DNA of 64,000 nt from Chitinophaga eiseniae (GCF_900167135.1 NZ_FUWZ01000003.1:124001-188000), one strand, 5' to 3'; positions 36,629-44,768 are shown, numbered from the stretch's first letter. Made by a program: numbers and translations. Notes: a model not told the origin generated them from the sequence alone.

Positions 36629-37114
36629 ATGAAACTCAGGCATCTGACGACATCCATTATGGCTATTGGACTATTTTTCATGATTGCCTGTAAGGGCAAA
36701 CCGAAAGATTCGGAAATCATGCAGGCTGCCAGTACAGCAGTTCAATCTATTCCCGGTGTAACAGCCGATGTAAAAGAAGGGGTGGTAACATTATCCGGTA
36801 CAGTAAGTACGGAGGATGAAAAAACATCTGCTGAAAATGCAGTTAAGTCTGTAAAAGATGTTAAGAGCGTGGTTAATAACATCACGGTTACGCCTCCTCC
36901 GGCCCCTGCCCCTGTAGCAGTATCAGCAGACGATTCACTTAAAACAGCGGTGGCTGATGTGGTAAAAGATTTCCCTGGTATAAAAGTAGACGTTAAAGAT
37001 GGCGTATTGACGGTTACCGGCGAAGCGAAAGCAGATCGTTGGAAAACCTTAAAAATGGCATTAGATGCACTGCATCCTAAAAAGGTAGATGCAAAAGGTT
37101 TGAAAGTAAAATAA
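36629..37114 (+). CDS. BON-domain lipoprotein
   Basis: Envelope lipoprotein of 161 residues. The ATG at 36629 is chosen because it gives a normal lipoprotein signal (TSIMAIGLFFMIACK, lipobox MIAC); an in-frame ATG at 36572 would add 19 unsuitable residues. Two BON-like modules follow, about residues 27-85 (AVQSIPGVTADVKEGVVTLS, then AENAVKSVKDVKSVVNNI) and 100-158 (VADVVKDFPGIKVDVKDGVL), joined by a proline/alanine linker (TPPPAPAPVAV). BON domains bind phospholipid or stabilise the envelope, as in OsmY and DolP. The next gene, 27 bases later, has a similar N-terminal half and an SH3 domain, so the two likely act together in envelope stress. Confidence 0.88.
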   Translation: MKLRHLTTSIMAIGLFFMIACKGKPKDSEIMQAASTAVQSIPGVTADVKEGVVTLSGTVSTEDEKTSAENAVKSVKDVKSVVNNITVTPPPAPAPVAVSADDSLKTAVADVVKDFPGIKVDVKDGVLTVTGEAKADRWKTLKMALDALHPKKVDAKGLKVK

Positions 37115-37141
37115 TTCATTCCATTTTAAACTAACACATTT

Positions 37142-37561
37142 ATGGCATTACAGGATAAATACAAAAATTTGCTGGATACCGCGAAAGCATCCGGTGTTTC
37201 AGATCTGCAGGTTGCAGAACTGGATGGCGTATTGCATATTAATGGAACCGCTCCCAGCGGGGATGTTAAAGATAAGCTTTGGGATATCTATGGCCAGATA
37301 GATCCAAATTTCCTTACCGGAGATGTTGTAATGGATATTGATGTGGCTACCGCAGTAGCCGGGGCTAAAGTGAAAGTAATCACAGAATCAACCAATCTCA
37401 ATATTCGCAAAGGTCCGGGAACAGACCAACCAATTGTTGGAAAGGCTGCACATAATGAAATTGTTACGCTCATCAGCAAAATGAATGAGCAATGGTGGCT
37501 GATTCGCACAGATGGTGGTGCTGAGGGATATTCTTATGCACAATATCTGCAACCTGTCTGA
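37142..37561 (+). CDS. BON-like/SH3b domain protein
   Basis: Protein of 139 residues with no evident signal peptide. The first ~75 residues (LLDTAKASGVSDLQVAELDG, VLHINGTAPSGDVKDKLWDI) resemble a diverged BON module, and residues ~80-137 form a bacterial SH3 domain (LNIRKGPGTDQPIVGKAAHN, WWLIRTDGGAEGYSYAQYL), a peptidoglycan- or protein-binding fold. The arrangement recalls E. coli YgaU/Kbp (BON plus LysM) with LysM replaced by SH3. It is 27 bases behind the BON lipoprotein. Immediately after its stop, AAAAGGCCCTCC looks like the left half of a terminator that is cut off by the IS remnant at 37605. Confidence 0.85.
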   Translation: MALQDKYKNLLDTAKASGVSDLQVAELDGVLHINGTAPSGDVKDKLWDIYGQIDPNFLTGDVVMDIDVATAVAGAKVKVITESTNLNIRKGPGTDQPIVGKAAHNEIVTLISKMNEQWWLIRTDGGAEGYSYAQYLQPV

Positions 37562-37604
37562 GGACCATCACAACCTGATTAAACCAAAAAGAAAAGGCCC
37601 TCCT

Positions 37605-37706
37605 TGTAATGCACCCAAAATTTTGGACGGCTTTTTTGATTGATTAGGCGGCTTGGGCTCGATATTGTATTGGACTCAAGCCGTTTAGTTTTAATTTAAT
37701 TTGAGT
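37605..37706 (-). mobile_element. IS3-family right-end remnant with last codons of the transposase
   Basis: Read on the minus strand, 37704-37644 encodes TQIKLKLNGLSPIQYRAQAA and a TAA stop, the typical C-terminus of IS3/IS150-type OrfB transposases. Beyond the stop, 37628-37605 ends in a TG-bounded sequence with the CCAAAATTTTGG palindrome, as expected of an IS terminus. The rest of the element is absent, and the similarity stops a few bases before the terpene synthase stop codon. It is therefore the scar of an insertion followed by deletion. Confidence 0.7.
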
Positions 37707-37712
37707 GTAGCG

Positions 37713-38699
37713 CTAGACTTTGAGGAGTTCCCCCGTCTGAGGGAAACCATTGGCGCCATATCGCTCTGTTTCCAGCAATGAAACAGATTGCCATCCCTTT
37801 ATAAAAAAACCCATTCCCACCACTAATCCACTTACAGCATTATTCCATTCTCCAAAATCCGGAAGGGAAGCCTGCAATCTATGGAACTCTTCCAGGTCCG
37901 CATCATGCATACGTATCGCCTCCTCCAAAGCCTCTTCCTTGGATAATTGATAGTGATGTTGCAATACTTTTACTACATTGAAGAATATCTCTCCACTTTC
38001 TTCATCTTTAAGTAAAGACTGTACGTCATTGAAATAGCCGATAATTCTGGTAGTAAGATCATACAATCTTTTGATGACAGGATGCGAGTAAATATTATCG
38101 GGCAAGGTGACTTCGTTCTGGATTTCAATGGTCTCTATAAAAGCACAAATCATCAATATCCTTACCCTGATATTAAGCAGATTTCCCACAGTTGGAAATA
38201 TTTTATGTTGTTTATAGATCACTTCCATTTCCAGGCCGTCAAAATAATCGTTTAACGTATTAGCAAAGCGGTTTATGGAGGTTTCAGGAATAAACTGCAG
38301 AAAGCCTTTCCTTATGGCATATAATTGATATGCAAGAGGTATTTGTGCTTCTTCAGGTGTAATCCGTCCTTTCAATACAGCAATAGACCGCTCTTGCGCA
38401 TTCCTAATATCAGCGGCAGTAGCTATTTCATACATATCGTCATTGTACATAGACCAAAGCATAAACCGACCCAAAGGCAACATACGGTCAAAGCTTCGGG
38501 TTGTAGGCCACCAACGGGCAGACATGAATCCTGTTTTGGTCCGTTTGTATTTTTCTCTTGTTGAATATGGAATCAAATCTTTCAGTTCTCCGTCAATCCA
38601 TTGGGTATCCGTTACTTCTTGTAGTGTTGCTGCCAATGGGCTGATCATGTCAGGAAATGGATAATTGAAGCGGTCTTTGAGAATTTTTTTGATGTTCAT
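37713..38699 (-). CDS. Class I terpene synthase
   Basis: Soluble 328-residue terpene cyclase, the usual length for bacterial single-domain enzymes, converting a linear prenyl diphosphate (farnesyl- or geranylgeranyl-PP) to a cyclic terpene. All class I landmarks are present: aspartate-rich motif NDDMYE, NSE-type triad NDVQSLLKD (Asp in place of the usual final Glu), an Arg exactly 46 residues before the triad (RVRILM) as the pyrophosphate sensor, and the C-terminal RY pair (ETERYGAN). WWPTTRSFD upstream of the first motif also fits. No prenyltransferase, cytochrome P450 or methyltransferase is nearby, so it is an orphan. Its 3' end abuts an IS3 remnant; the C-terminus after RY is short but the catalytic core is complete. 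Product cannot be predicted. Confidence 0.88.
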   Translation of the reverse strand: MNIKKILKDRFNYPFPDMISPLAATLQEVTDTQWIDGELKDLIPYSTREKYKRTKTGFMSARWWPTTRSFDRMLPLGRFMLWSMYNDDMYEIATAADIRNAQERSIAVLKGRITPEEAQIPLAYQLYAIRKGFLQFIPETSINRFANTLNDYFDGLEMEVIYKQHKIFPTVGNLLNIRVRILMICAFIETIEIQNEVTLPDNIYSHPVIKRLYDLTTRIIGYFNDVQSLLKDEESGEIFFNVVKVLQHHYQLSKEEALEEAIRMHDADLEEFHRLQASLPDFGEWNNAVSGLVVGMGFFIKGWQSVSLLETERYGANGFPQTGELLKV

Positions 38700-38770
38700 G
38701 GCTATTATTTTGAGGTCTATTAATTTACAAAATTGGAAAGCAAACGCCTAAAACTTATTCTGCTATTTCT

Positions 38771-38919
38771 TTACGGTGCAAGTATGGGAAAGAAATGGTC
38801 CTTCCGGGGTTGCCAGGAAGCACCAGCCAACGTTACGCTGCACTATACCAGATATCGGTGGCGCCTAATCCACCAGGCATGTCTGAGGTAAAATACAAAA
38901 TGTCATGCTGCGTGTCGAA
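38771..38919 (-). pseudogene. Fragment of a PD40/OmpA-family repeat protein
   Basis: On the minus strand the frame reads FDTQHDILYFTSDMPGG then LGATDIWYSAA, the WD40-like PD40 repeat found in OmpA-family proteins of Bacteroidota (LYFTSDMPGGxGGTDIWYS). A stop follows directly, and after it FPYLHRKE recalls the next conserved repeat block, so the region is degenerate. No start, signal sequence or remainder of the gene is present. It is a relic between the terpene synthase and tRNA-Leu. Confidence 0.6.
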
Positions 38920-38970
38920 AAAGGTGGAAAAAGGGGCGAAAAAGCGGGAAATTATGACACATAAAAAAAT

Positions 38971-39006
38971 AAAAAAAGCCTTGTAAACCAATCGTTTACA
39001 AGGCTT
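38971..39006 (-). terminator. Rho-independent terminator of tRNA-Leu
   Basis: Arms 38976-38987 and 38995-39006 are perfect 12-base complements around a 7-base loop; on the minus strand they are followed by a run of T (plus-strand A at 38971-38977). It lies 5 bases past the 3' end of the tRNA. Confidence 0.9.
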
Positions 39007-39011
39007 TTCCG

Positions 39012-39095
39012 TGCCCAGAACAGGAATCGAACCTGCACTCCGTTGCCGAAACAAGATTTTGAGTCTAGCGCGTCTACCAATTCCGCCATCTGGGC
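39012..39095 (-). tRNA. tRNA-Leu (CAA)
   Basis: 84-nt class II tRNA on the minus strand. Acceptor stem GCCCAGA pairs with TCTGGGC before discriminator A; D-arm TGGCGGAATTGGTAGACGC, anticodon loop CTCAAAA (anticodon CAA, codon UUG), a long variable arm, and T-arm GGTTCGATTCC are all recognisable. The second pair of the anticodon stem appears to be a T-T mismatch by eye. CCA is not encoded. The adjoining DNA holds a gene relic, an orphan terpene synthase and an IS scar, as often seen at tRNA integration sites. Confidence 0.95.
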
Positions 39096-39236
39096 AATCT
39101 TTTTCAAGACCTCTTCCGCGTCAAGCGGGATGCAAATGTAGAAAAACTTTTTTTAATCCACAAAATATATTTTTAAAAATGTATTCGTGTAATCCCACCG
39201 GTTACAACGGCATTAAAAATTACAGTAAATTCAAAG

Positions 39237-40448
39237 ATGGAAAAAAGGATTTCAATAGGACTCATCCGCGAAGAGAAACAACCACACGACAACCGCGTGG
39301 CTTTCACCCCCCGGCAGTGCCAGTGGATCATGGAGCATCACCCCCAGGTAGCGGTACTGGTGCAGCCCTCGCCACACCGCTGCTTCAAAGACGAAGAATA
39401 CCGCAAAGCGGGCATCACGCTGCAGGAAGACCTCAGCAGCTGCGCGCTGCTGCTCGGTATCAAAGAGGTGCCGCCGGAATTCCTCCTCCCGGGCAAGACC
39501 TACCTTTTTTTCAGCCACACCAAGAAAAAACAACCGCACAACCGGCACATGCTGCAGCAAATCCTGGAAAAGAACATCACGCTGATTGACTACGAATGCC
39601 TCGTGCACCCCGATGGCCAGCGTATCCTCGGCTTCGGCTTCTTCGCCGGCGTAGTCGGCGCCCACAACGGACTGCTGGCGCTCGGCAGGAAAACAGGCGC
39701 CTTCTCCTTTAAACCGGTACACACCTGCCACGATTTCCAGGAACTGATCACCCATTATTTCGGAGTGAAACTGCCACCGATGAAAATTGTGGTGACAGGC
39801 TCCGGCCGCGTAGCGGCCGGCGTGCTGGAGATCATGGGACTGCTGGGCATCAAATATATCCCACCGGAAGAATACCTGGTCAACCAATACGCCTACCCCG
39901 TTTACACGCAACTGAAAGCGGGTGAACTGTACCTGCGCAAAAACGATAAAACCTACGGCCGTGCCGATTTCCACGCTCACCCGGAAGCTTATGAATGCCG
40001 CTTCCTGCCTTATGTCACCGTCAGCGATGTACTGATGAACGGCATCTACTGGGACCATAACATCCCTCCCCTGTTCAACGCGGCAGACCTTAAAAAAGAA
40101 AACTTCCACATCAAAGTCATCGCCGACATTACCGACGATACCAATGGCTCCGTTCCCTGCAACCTGGGCGACAGCACCATCGACGATCCGGTATACGGCG
40201 TCGTCAAAGAAACAATGGAACAAACAGCCCCCTATCTCCCGGATACGGTAGACATGATGTGCGTCAGCAATCTGCCCAACGAACTGCCCCGGGACGCTTC
40301 CCAGTATTTCGGTGACCAGATCATGAAATATGTTTTTGAGGAATTACTGAAAGAACAAAGCACCATGATCGAAAACGCCACCATCGCGGCGCGCGGCGCA
40401 CTCACGCATCACTATGCGTACCTCGAAGATTATGTGCATCCGCTATAA
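39237..40448 (+). CDS. AlaDH/PNT-superfamily NAD(P)-dependent dehydrogenase (saccharopine dehydrogenase-like)
   Basis: Cytoplasmic two-domain dehydrogenase of 403 residues. The N-terminal AlaDH/PNT catalytic domain starts with RISIGLIREEKQPHDNRVAFTP, with the substrate-binding Arg and Lys pattern of alanine and lysine-forming saccharopine dehydrogenases, and HTKKKQPHNRHML further on. The Rossmann NAD-binding motif is VVTGSGRVAAGVLEIM near residue 185. CNLGDSTIDDPVYGV in the C-terminal part is typical of the LYS1-like group of Bacteroidota. It overlaps the convergent trmN6-like gene by 6 bases at the 3' end. Lysine or another amino acid metabolism is likely, but I cannot fix the substrate. Confidence 0.8.
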   Translation: MEKRISIGLIREEKQPHDNRVAFTPRQCQWIMEHHPQVAVLVQPSPHRCFKDEEYRKAGITLQEDLSSCALLLGIKEVPPEFLLPGKTYLFFSHTKKKQPHNRHMLQQILEKNITLIDYECLVHPDGQRILGFGFFAGVVGAHNGLLALGRKTGAFSFKPVHTCHDFQELITHYFGVKLPPMKIVVTGSGRVAAGVLEIMGLLGIKYIPPEEYLVNQYAYPVYTQLKAGELYLRKNDKTYGRADFHAHPEAYECRFLPYVTVSDVLMNGIYWDHNIPPLFNAADLKKENFHIKVIADITDDTNGSVPCNLGDSTIDDPVYGVVKETMEQTAPYLPDTVDMMCVSNLPNELPRDASQYFGDQIMKYVFEELLKEQSTMIENATIAARGALTHHYAYLEDYVHPL

Positions 40449-41165
40449 CTTCAGGTAGTAGGGCTTCAACAATGCTTCAAAAGCTGGGGTGTAACGGTTA
40501 TTTTCATCATACACGGACAACTCGGAAGTATCAATACCGCCCGCGGCTTTACTGAAGATGCCCACCGCACGGAAATATCCGTGCTTAACGCTCTGTTTGA
40601 CCAGCAACACTTTCCGGAGATGATACCCTTTTGCGGATGCCTGGCCCCGGAAGACTTCAAACTGCACATAGGGCAACAATACCGAACACTCCCCTCCCGG
40701 CGCCAGCTGCCGGTCTATCACGGCCAATAACTCCTCGTACCCCAGGTTGGTGGCATGCATGGCCTGGTCTTTCTGCGCATGACCGCTCTTCAACGCCGCC
40801 TCATAAAAAGGCGGATTGGTAATAATAAAATCGTACGGTGTGTCCACCGGCATTTTTCGTATATCCTGCTGCGTAAGTACCAGCCGGTCCGCCCACGGCG
40901 AAGCCTGGAAATTGGCAGCCGCCTGCATCGCCGCGGCAGGGTCCAACTCCACGGCGGTAACGGGCACGGCTATCTGCTGCGCCAGCATCAGGCTCAACAG
41001 CCCCGTACCGGCGCCGATATCCAGTATAGCCGACACCGTTATAGCGCCGGAAGCCAGGTACTGCGCCGTGAAAGCGCCCTGTATGCACGCATCGGTACAC
41101 ACCTTCATGGCGCAGTGCTCCTGGTCGATATTAAATTGTTTGAATCGGAAATAACTATTCCCCAT
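40443..41165 (-). CDS. trmN6: tRNA1(Val) (adenine(37)-N6)-methyltransferase
   Basis: SAM-dependent RNA N6-adenine methyltransferase of 240 residues, TrmN6/YfiC type, acting on A37 of tRNA-Val. Visible motifs are FRFKQFNIDQEHCAMKVCTD at the N-terminus, the SAM site ILDIGAGTGLLSLMLAQQ, the acidic ribose contact AVELDPAA, and the catalytic NPPFYE near residue 115. The C-terminus KPYYLKL is usual for the family. It lies only 6 bases downstream of the GH29 stop-proximal side (GH29 is upstream on the same strand would be to the right), so the two could be cotranscribed, and it converges on the dehydrogenase gene with a 6-base overlap. Confidence 0.92.
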   Translation of the reverse strand: MGNSYFRFKQFNIDQEHCAMKVCTDACIQGAFTAQYLASGAITVSAILDIGAGTGLLSLMLAQQIAVPVTAVELDPAAAMQAAANFQASPWADRLVLTQQDIRKMPVDTPYDFIITNPPFYEAALKSGHAQKDQAMHATNLGYEELLAVIDRQLAPGGECSVLLPYVQFEVFRGQASAKGYHLRKVLLVKQSVKHGYFRAVGIFSKAAGGIDTSELSVYDENNRYTPAFEALLKPYYLKL

Positions 41166-41171
41166 ACGGTA

Positions 41172-43298
41172 TTACTCCATCACAATTGATAAATTAGGCA
41201 TCCGCAGGTTACGATGTACAGACACCGGCTTCGCCCGCCTTACTTCTATAGCCTGCTCGCGGCCGCCACCGGGCAACTGCTGCGGCAGCTGCTGCACATA
41301 CATCTCCTGCGGCACCTGGCGGTGAATACCCCACGAAGATGTTTTGGCAAAACGGCTGTAATATTTCACTACCAGCTGGTTCTTCCCTGCTTTCAGCGGC
41401 AGCAGCAGTACTTCCTGCTGTGTACCGGCCCGCTCAGGATTGTTATACACCACCTGCTCCTCACCATTCAAATATACAGCAATCCCATCGCCGCTGGTAA
41501 ATCCAACGAGATAGTCGCCGGCAGCAGGCGCAGTGATTTCCTGCAATACATACCATCCCAGGTTACGATCGCCGGGCATACTATAAACTGAATCGTTCTT
41601 CCAATCCGCACGTAGTTCCCAGGGCTTATTGGCCCGGGCAGACAATGGCTTCGTCACATCAATATTTTTCAGGTCGCCGTGTTTGCCGTCAATGGCAGGC
41701 CGGTAAGGACCGGAATAATACATAGGCCCCCACTGTAATTGTGCTGCATTGTTGTGAAGCGCTTTTACGGTGCCACCGTTCAACGTTACTTCCTGCGCTA
41801 CGCCATTCAGCGTCAGCTGCAGGGTCTTACCCCGCTCCGCAGCACTGTACACCACGCTCATACGGGCCGGACGCGCAGTCGTGAAAGCCCAGCGGTCACC
41901 CACCTGGCTGCGGTAATAACTGTCATAGTCGATACCGGAGAAGCTGTACAGCGGAACGGCGTTATGCCTGTTCAGCGCCACCGGATTCTTCAACAGGTGC
42001 AACGGCGTAATGCGCACACCACCTTTGCAGCTCAGCGCCAACACCTGTACAGACTGGTCCGGCAACCGGAAACCTGCGGGCAACTGGATCGTGGTATTGC
42101 CGTTGCGGGTACTTACTTTGCAGGACAGCTTTTTGTTGCCGTCCAGCAGCTGCACCTGCGTTACAGGACTGGTCAGCCCGGGCAGTACAATAGTACCTTC
42201 CGCCGGCTGCTGCAACAGGTGCAGGTATAATTTACCGGGTTTGGTGGTCACCTCGCCCCAGGCAAACGTTGTATCGAAAGGATTGGCCTGCGCGCCGTAA
42301 ATAGCTTCACCGTTATGTTGCAGCCACTGACCGTTGCGCAGCAGTACCTCTTTTTCAAATTCCACGACGGAGCCATCGCCGCGCGGACCGATGTTCAACA
42401 GGTAATTACCTCCCCGGCTCACTACCTTGATCAGGCCTAACAGTTTCTCATGCGCTTTTTCGGCAGCAGGACCATGCTGCTGCCAGGAACGATAACCCCA
42501 TGTTTCATCATATACAGAAGCGGGCGTTTGCCACGCAGAAGCGATCTTGTAATCAGGGTACTGGTTGTCTCCCATTACACAAAAATCACCGGCGTCGTTA
42601 CCCAGCCGGCCACTCACCATACAACCGGGTTGCAGGCGGTGTACAATATCTGCCAGTTCCCGGCTTTGATCGGCGGTAAGCGAACCCATGTCAAACCATA
42701 TCTCTGATACCGGACCATAATTGGTCATCAGCTCCGTCACCTGTTTTTTATTAAACGCGTGATGCTCCGGCGTAATAGGATCGCTGTTGCTGCTGGAGAT
42801 CGGGTACGCCTGCGGATAATGCCAGTCTATCAGCGAAAAATATAACCCGAACTTCAGCCCATGCCGGTGACACGCTTCGGCCAGCTCTTTCAGCGCGTCG
42901 CGGTGAAACGGCGTAGCATCGACAACGTTATAATCAGTATAACGGGAATGGAACATACAAAATCCATCGTGATGCTTGGAAGTCATCACCACGGATTTCA
43001 TGCCAGCCGCTTTCGCCAGCAACACAATAGAATCGGCGTTCCACCGTGCCGGGTTAAATCGTTTGGCCACATCGCCATATACATCGCTGTAAATACCGGC
43101 GTGCGACTGTATCTGTTCACTGTACCCGCGGGTGACCTGCTTGCCTTCCCATACCCCGCCCAGCGTGGAATAAATCGCGCCCCAGTGGATAAACATGGAA
43201 TACTTCTGGTTTTTCCAGCTATGCTGCAATACAGTGTCCTGCGCATAACCGGCCACCGTCAGGGATAATGCCCACAATAAAATGCTGATCTTCTTCAT
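41172..43298 (-). CDS. GH29 alpha-L-fucosidase with C-terminal beta-sandwich domains
   Basis: Secreted 708-residue exo-alpha-L-fucosidase. The ATG at 43298 is chosen because it starts a clean signal peptide (KKISILLWALSLTVAGYA); the frame stays open upstream for 75 codons but that stretch is a purine-rich repeat leader. The barrel (~25-360) contains KYSMFIHWGAIYSTLGG, SVVMTSKHHDGFCMFHSRYT, and VSEIWFDMGS with the catalytic nucleophile D203. The conserved NYLLNIGPRGDGSV closes the catalytic domain. After it come a beta-sandwich (~370-440), and a long C-terminal region (ARMSVVYSAAERGKTLQLTL; GDYLVGFTSGDGIAVYLNGE) that looks like carbohydrate-binding modules. The acid/base residue is not identifiable by eye. 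It is transcribed before trmN6. Confidence 0.93.
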   Translation of the reverse strand: MKKISILLWALSLTVAGYAQDTVLQHSWKNQKYSMFIHWGAIYSTLGGVWEGKQVTRGYSEQIQSHAGIYSDVYGDVAKRFNPARWNADSIVLLAKAAGMKSVVMTSKHHDGFCMFHSRYTDYNVVDATPFHRDALKELAEACHRHGLKFGLYFSLIDWHYPQAYPISSSNSDPITPEHHAFNKKQVTELMTNYGPVSEIWFDMGSLTADQSRELADIVHRLQPGCMVSGRLGNDAGDFCVMGDNQYPDYKIASAWQTPASVYDETWGYRSWQQHGPAAEKAHEKLLGLIKVVSRGGNYLLNIGPRGDGSVVEFEKEVLLRNGQWLQHNGEAIYGAQANPFDTTFAWGEVTTKPGKLYLHLLQQPAEGTIVLPGLTSPVTQVQLLDGNKKLSCKVSTRNGNTTIQLPAGFRLPDQSVQVLALSCKGGVRITPLHLLKNPVALNRHNAVPLYSFSGIDYDSYYRSQVGDRWAFTTARPARMSVVYSAAERGKTLQLTLNGVAQEVTLNGGTVKALHNNAAQLQWGPMYYSGPYRPAIDGKHGDLKNIDVTKPLSARANKPWELRADWKNDSVYSMPGDRNLGWYVLQEITAPAAGDYLVGFTSGDGIAVYLNGEEQVVYNNPERAGTQQEVLLLPLKAGKNQLVVKYYSRFAKTSSWGIHRQVPQEMYVQQLPQQLPGGGREQAIEVRRAKPVSVHRNLRMPNLSIVME

Positions 43299-43763
43299 AT
43301 AACTAACGTGTACTTTTAAAAACCGACCCACGACTCTCTTCTTTCCGTTACCCGCAAAGCTTTTTTCCCCTCCATCTCCCCTTTCAGCTATCCACCCTGC
43401 CCGCTTCCACTCGCTGCTACTAAAGCTGTCCGGCTTGCCGCTCTTATGCCCAAAGCTGTCCGGCGTTCCGTTCTCTTTTACCAAAAACCTTTCTGCGTTC
43501 CGTTCTCTTTTACCGAAAGCCATACTTCATTCCGCTCTTTCTCATACCCCAAGCACTCCCACTCACTGTCTTCCTTTCCCACAAAGCCTCTCCGCTCCTA
43601 TCTACTCCGCTTCGGTCTAAAGCTAAATCGTTTAACGCACACGAAGGGATACCATCTTCTCTTTTTTTAGTGGTAAATAAACATCGGCTTCCTGTACCGC
43701 ATAACAACGCGTGCCGGCACTGCTGTGCGGACAGGGCATATCCGGTCAACGGACAGCGGAAGC
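43299..43763. other. 465-base intergenic region with strong strand asymmetry
   Basis: Region between tsaD and the GH29 gene, both on the minus strand. From about 43320 to 43620 the plus strand is almost entirely pyrimidine-rich and the minus strand purine-rich, with short degenerate repeats. It can be read as open on several frames but the predicted peptides are repetitive and lack known features, so I do not call a gene. The part 43620-43763 shows nothing distinctive. Confidence 0.6.
43422..43514. repeat. Short direct repeats in the GH29 leader
   Basis: A 20-base unit, GCGTTCCGTTCTCTTTTACC, occurs at 43463-43482 and again exactly at 43495-43514, 32 bases apart. A second 13-base unit, AAAGCTGTCCGGC, occurs at 43422-43434 and 43452-43464, 30 bases apart. 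Weaker echoes (TTCCGCTCTTTCTC) continue to about 43545. Together they form a decayed tandem array of roughly 30-base period. Confidence 0.7.
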
Positions 43764-44768
43764 TCAGAATGCCGCCCTTGCAGTGGGCACTGCGTCCAGC
43801 GCGGTAAAGGCGCCGGCCAGGTACTTATAGTACGCTGCAATGGCAATCATACCCGCATTATCGGTACAATATTCAAATTTAGGAATAAAGGTGCGCCAGC
43901 CGTATTTTTCACCATGTTCCTGCAGGGCTTTCCGCAAGCCGCTGTTGGCGCTCACGCCGCCGGCAATGGCCACATCACGGATACCGGTTTCCCGGGTAGC
44001 TTTCAGCACCTTGTTGAGCAGGATACTGATAATACGTTGTTGAATGGAAGCACAGATATCCGGCAGGTTCTTTTCAATGAAAGCCGGGTCCTGCTGCTGG
44101 TTTTCCTGGAGAAAATAAAGAATGGCCGTCTTCAGGCCGCTGAAACTGAAGTTCAACTCAGGGATGCGCGGTTCGGGGAATTTAAACCGGCCGGGGTCGC
44201 CCGTTTGGGCATATTTATCAATCAACGGGCCGCCGGGATAAGGCAGTCCCAATAACTTCGCGCTCTTGTCAAACGCCTCGCCTGCGGCATCGTCGAGGGT
44301 TTCGCCGATCACCCGCATGCTCAGCGGACTTTCGCACAGCACGATCTGTGTATGCCCGCCGGAAACCGTCAGACAGAGAAAAGGAAAATCAGGTTTGGGA
44401 TCGTCAATGAAATTGGCCAGCACGTGCGCCTGCATATGATGCACGCCGATCAATGGCTTATTGAGGGCCATGGCCATGGATTTGGCAAAACAGCTGCCTA
44501 CCAGCAGGGAGCCTATCAGGCCGGGCGACTGGGTAAAGGCGATAGCACTCAGTTCCTCCGGCTTCACACCTGCGGTCCGCAAGGCAATATCCACCACCGG
44601 TACAATGTTCTCCTGGTGCGCACGGGAGGCCAGCTCCGGAATCACCCCACCGTATTGTTCATGTATTTTCTGGTTCGCTATATGGTTGGAGAGGACCTTT
44701 CCGTCTACCAGCACGGCCGCGCCGGTATCATCACAGGAAGATTCTATCGCTAATATTTTCACTGACAT
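43764..44768 (-). CDS. tsaD: tRNA N6-adenosine threonylcarbamoyltransferase TsaD
   Basis: Kae1/YgjD/OSGEP-family enzyme of 334 residues that transfers the threonylcarbamoyl group to A37 of ANN-decoding tRNAs, acting with TsaB and TsaE. ATG at 44768 (MSVKILAIESSCDDTGAAVL) is preferred to a TTG three codons upstream. Metal-binding histidines are in VHHMQAHVLAN; FLCLTVSGGHTQIVLC and GVSANSGLRKAL are also diagnostic, and the C-terminal segment FEYCTDNAGMIAIAAYYKY completes the ASKHA fold. Length is normal. A terminator for the preceding minus-strand gene lies just upstream, so tsaD should have its own promoter. Confidence 0.97.
   Translation of the reverse strand: MSVKILAIESSCDDTGAAVLVDGKVLSNHIANQKIHEQYGGVIPELASRAHQENIVPVVDIALRTAGVKPEELSAIAFTQSPGLIGSLLVGSCFAKSMAMALNKPLIGVHHMQAHVLANFIDDPKPDFPFLCLTVSGGHTQIVLCESPLSMRVIGETLDDAAGEAFDKSAKLLGLPYPGGPLIDKYAQTGDPGRFKFPEPRIPELNFSFSGLKTAILYFLQENQQQDPAFIEKNLPDICASIQQRIISILLNKVLKATRETGIRDVAIAGGVSANSGLRKALQEHGEKYGWRTFIPKFEYCTDNAGMIAIAAYYKYLAGAFTALDAVPTARAAF

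Noticed and set aside
37605..37706. Intact insertion sequence
   Set aside because: Only one end and about 20 transposase codons remain; no second end or orfA is found nearby.
39252..40223. 323-codon minus-strand frame opposite the AlaDH-like gene
   Set aside because: The plus strand carries the conserved dehydrogenase motifs; the antisense product is unlike any known protein.
43422..43514. CRISPR-like array
   Set aside because: Only two copies of each unit, overlapping and of different length, no unique spacers of constant size and no cas genes in the window.
43299..43523. N-terminal extension of the GH29 protein from a start at 43523
   Set aside because: The extension is repetitive and would bury the signal peptide that begins at 43298.
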